Assembly: GCA_964569095.1 (NCBI GenBank)
Contig: CAZMTB010000077.1
Coordinates: 1-6,523, forward strand
Direction of reading: 5' to 3'
DNA length: 6,523 nt
DNA from: JALWSI01 sp964569095 [NCBI: uncultured Aquificales bacterium]
GTDB lineage: Bacteria; Thermosulfidibacterota; Thermosulfidibacteria; Thermosulfidibacterales
Shown: piece after piece, positions 5,607 through 6,523 of the stretch
Layout: each line of letters begins with the position of its first letter
How positions within the stretch are numbered: position 1 is the first letter of the stretch
Made by a program: the position numbers and the translations under genes
The notes under the pieces: generated by a model
Seen by the model: the letters and a program-made list of their open reading frames with translations, nothing else
What the model was told of the DNA's origin: nothing
The model's database searches: none

Positions 5607-6523
5607 ATGATAGTGCTTAGGTGGTTCCGCAATGCGAGTCTGTTGGCAATGGTGGTACTGGTGGCGTGGGTCTTCCCCCTAACCTCCCACGCCAAGGTTT
5701 ACATAGACATCACCTCCCCCGGGGGAAAGCTGGTGTCGGTGGCCCTGTTGATGAAGGGAGACCCCGACGCGAAGCGGGTGGCAGAGGTGGTGAAGAAGGA
5801 TCTGGAACTCTACGGCCTATTCAAAGTGATCAACCCAAAGGCCTTCATCACCAACACCTTCAAAGAGGGAAACTTTAAAGACTGGAGGTTCATAGGGGCA
5901 GAGATACTGGTGGTGGGAGAGGGAGGCACCACCAACGGCAAATTCTCACTCTCTGCCAGGGTGTTCGACGTAGTGGAGGGAAAGGAAATTCTGGCCCGCA
6001 GGTACTCCATAAAACAGGAGGCCAAGGACCTGGTGGGAATGCGCCTCGCCGACGACATATTCACCGCCTTCACCGGGGAAGAAGGCATATTCTACGGGTC
6101 CGTGGTCTTATCGGTGAGAACCAAGCCGGGTGTGAAGGAGCTCGGAATAATCTCTCCAGACGGCTCCTCTTTCCAGATACTCACCCACGACAACTCAATA
6201 AACCTCTCCCCCGCCTGGTCCCCAGACGGCAGGTGGATAGCCTACACCTCCTTTAAGAGGGGCGAGGCAGACCTATACCTGTTGGAGGTGGCCACGGGAA
6301 AGGTGAAGGTGCTCTCCAAGCGTAAAGGGGCAGAGATCTCGCCATCCTGGTCGCCCGACGGGACGCAGCTCGCCTTCAGCTACTCACTGAACGGAAACAG
6401 CGACGTTTACATAAAGGACCTCATCACGGGATACACCAAGAGAATAACCAGAAACCCCGCCATCGACACCTCTCCAGCCTGGTCTCCAGACGGCAGGAAG
6501 ATAGCCTTCGTGTCGAGGCGCAG
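5607..6523 (+). CDS. tolB: TolB, periplasmic beta-propeller of the Tol-Pal system, 3'-truncated by window edge
   Basis: The first 305 codons are present; the family is usually about 430 residues. A signal peptide is clear: basic start (R5, R8), hydrophobic core LLAMVVLVAWVF, and likely cleavage after Ala29 (TSHA before KVYID). The mature N-terminal domain (about 30-150) contains RVAEVVKKDLELYGLFKVINP, typical of TolB domain 1. The propeller begins near residue 160; three PD40/WD-like blades are marked by SPAWSPDGRWIAYTS, SPSWSPDGTQLAFSYS and SPAWSPDGRKIAFVS. In the family, TolB binds Pal and TolA's C-terminal domain. The start is set by a near-perfect Shine-Dalgarno, 13 bases after the tolA stop. 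The frame stays open to the last base, and pal is expected downstream. No frameshift is seen. Confidence 0.96.
   Translation, partial: MIVLRWFRNASLLAMVVLVAWVFPLTSHAKVYIDITSPGGKLVSVALLMKGDPDAKRVAEVVKKDLELYGLFKVINPKAFITNTFKEGNFKDWRFIGAEILVVGEGGTTNGKFSLSARVFDVVEGKEILARRYSIKQEAKDLVGMRLADDIFTAFTGEEGIFYGSVVLSVRTKPGVKELGIISPDGSSFQILTHDNSINLSPAWSPDGRWIAYTSFKRGEADLYLLEVATGKVKVLSKRKGAEISPSWSPDGTQLAFSYSLNGNSDVYIKDLITGYTKRITRNPAIDTSPAWSPDGRKIAFVSRR

Overview
The window comes from a Gram-negative (diderm) bacterium of moderately high GC. It carries a Tol envelope operon and uses strong AGGAGG-type ribosome binding sites. AGG/AGA arginine and ATA isoleucine codons are common in every gene, so codon use looks uniform and nothing stands out as recently acquired. 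The phylum cannot be fixed from sequence alone. A Desulfobacterota- or Nitrospirota-like anaerobe would fit the gene mix and codon habit, but this is a guess.

Layout. (1) 1-1626, + strand: the C-terminal two thirds of phosphoenolpyruvate synthase, cut by the left edge. (2) 1627-1732: a short convergent intergenic gap holding a degenerate heptanucleotide repeat array and a strong GC-rich terminator hairpin. (3) 1733-3363, - strand: a compact cluster transcribed ndk, aroE, then an ArsR-type regulator. The ndk stop and aroE start overlap in TGATG. (4) 3364-3550: a divergent intergenic region with the ndk ribosome binding site on one side and, on the other, an extended -10 promoter and a cluster of CACAA/TTGTG half-sites upstream of tolQ. 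(5) 3551-6523, + strand: tolQ, tolR, tolA and the start of tolB, tightly packed and read as one operon. tolB runs off the right edge, and pal would be expected beyond it. No stretch longer than 300 bases lacks a gene.

How the genes work together. TolQ and TolR form the proton-driven inner-membrane motor. TolA carries the energy across the periplasm through a very lysine-rich stalk, and TolB is the periplasmic beta-propeller that links to Pal. The minus-strand cluster combines nucleotide metabolism (NDK), the shikimate pathway (AroE) and a small winged-helix repressor of unknown signal. PpsA supplies PEP, which is also a shikimate-pathway precursor, but it is convergently transcribed and not in the same operon.

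I see no mobile element, CRISPR array, tRNA, rRNA, defence system or clearly novel multi-gene system. The less ordinary observations are the heptamer array, the half-site cluster before tolQ, an in-frame TAG immediately before the GTG start of tolA, the almost histone-like TolA stalk, and the cysteine pattern of the ArsR protein.
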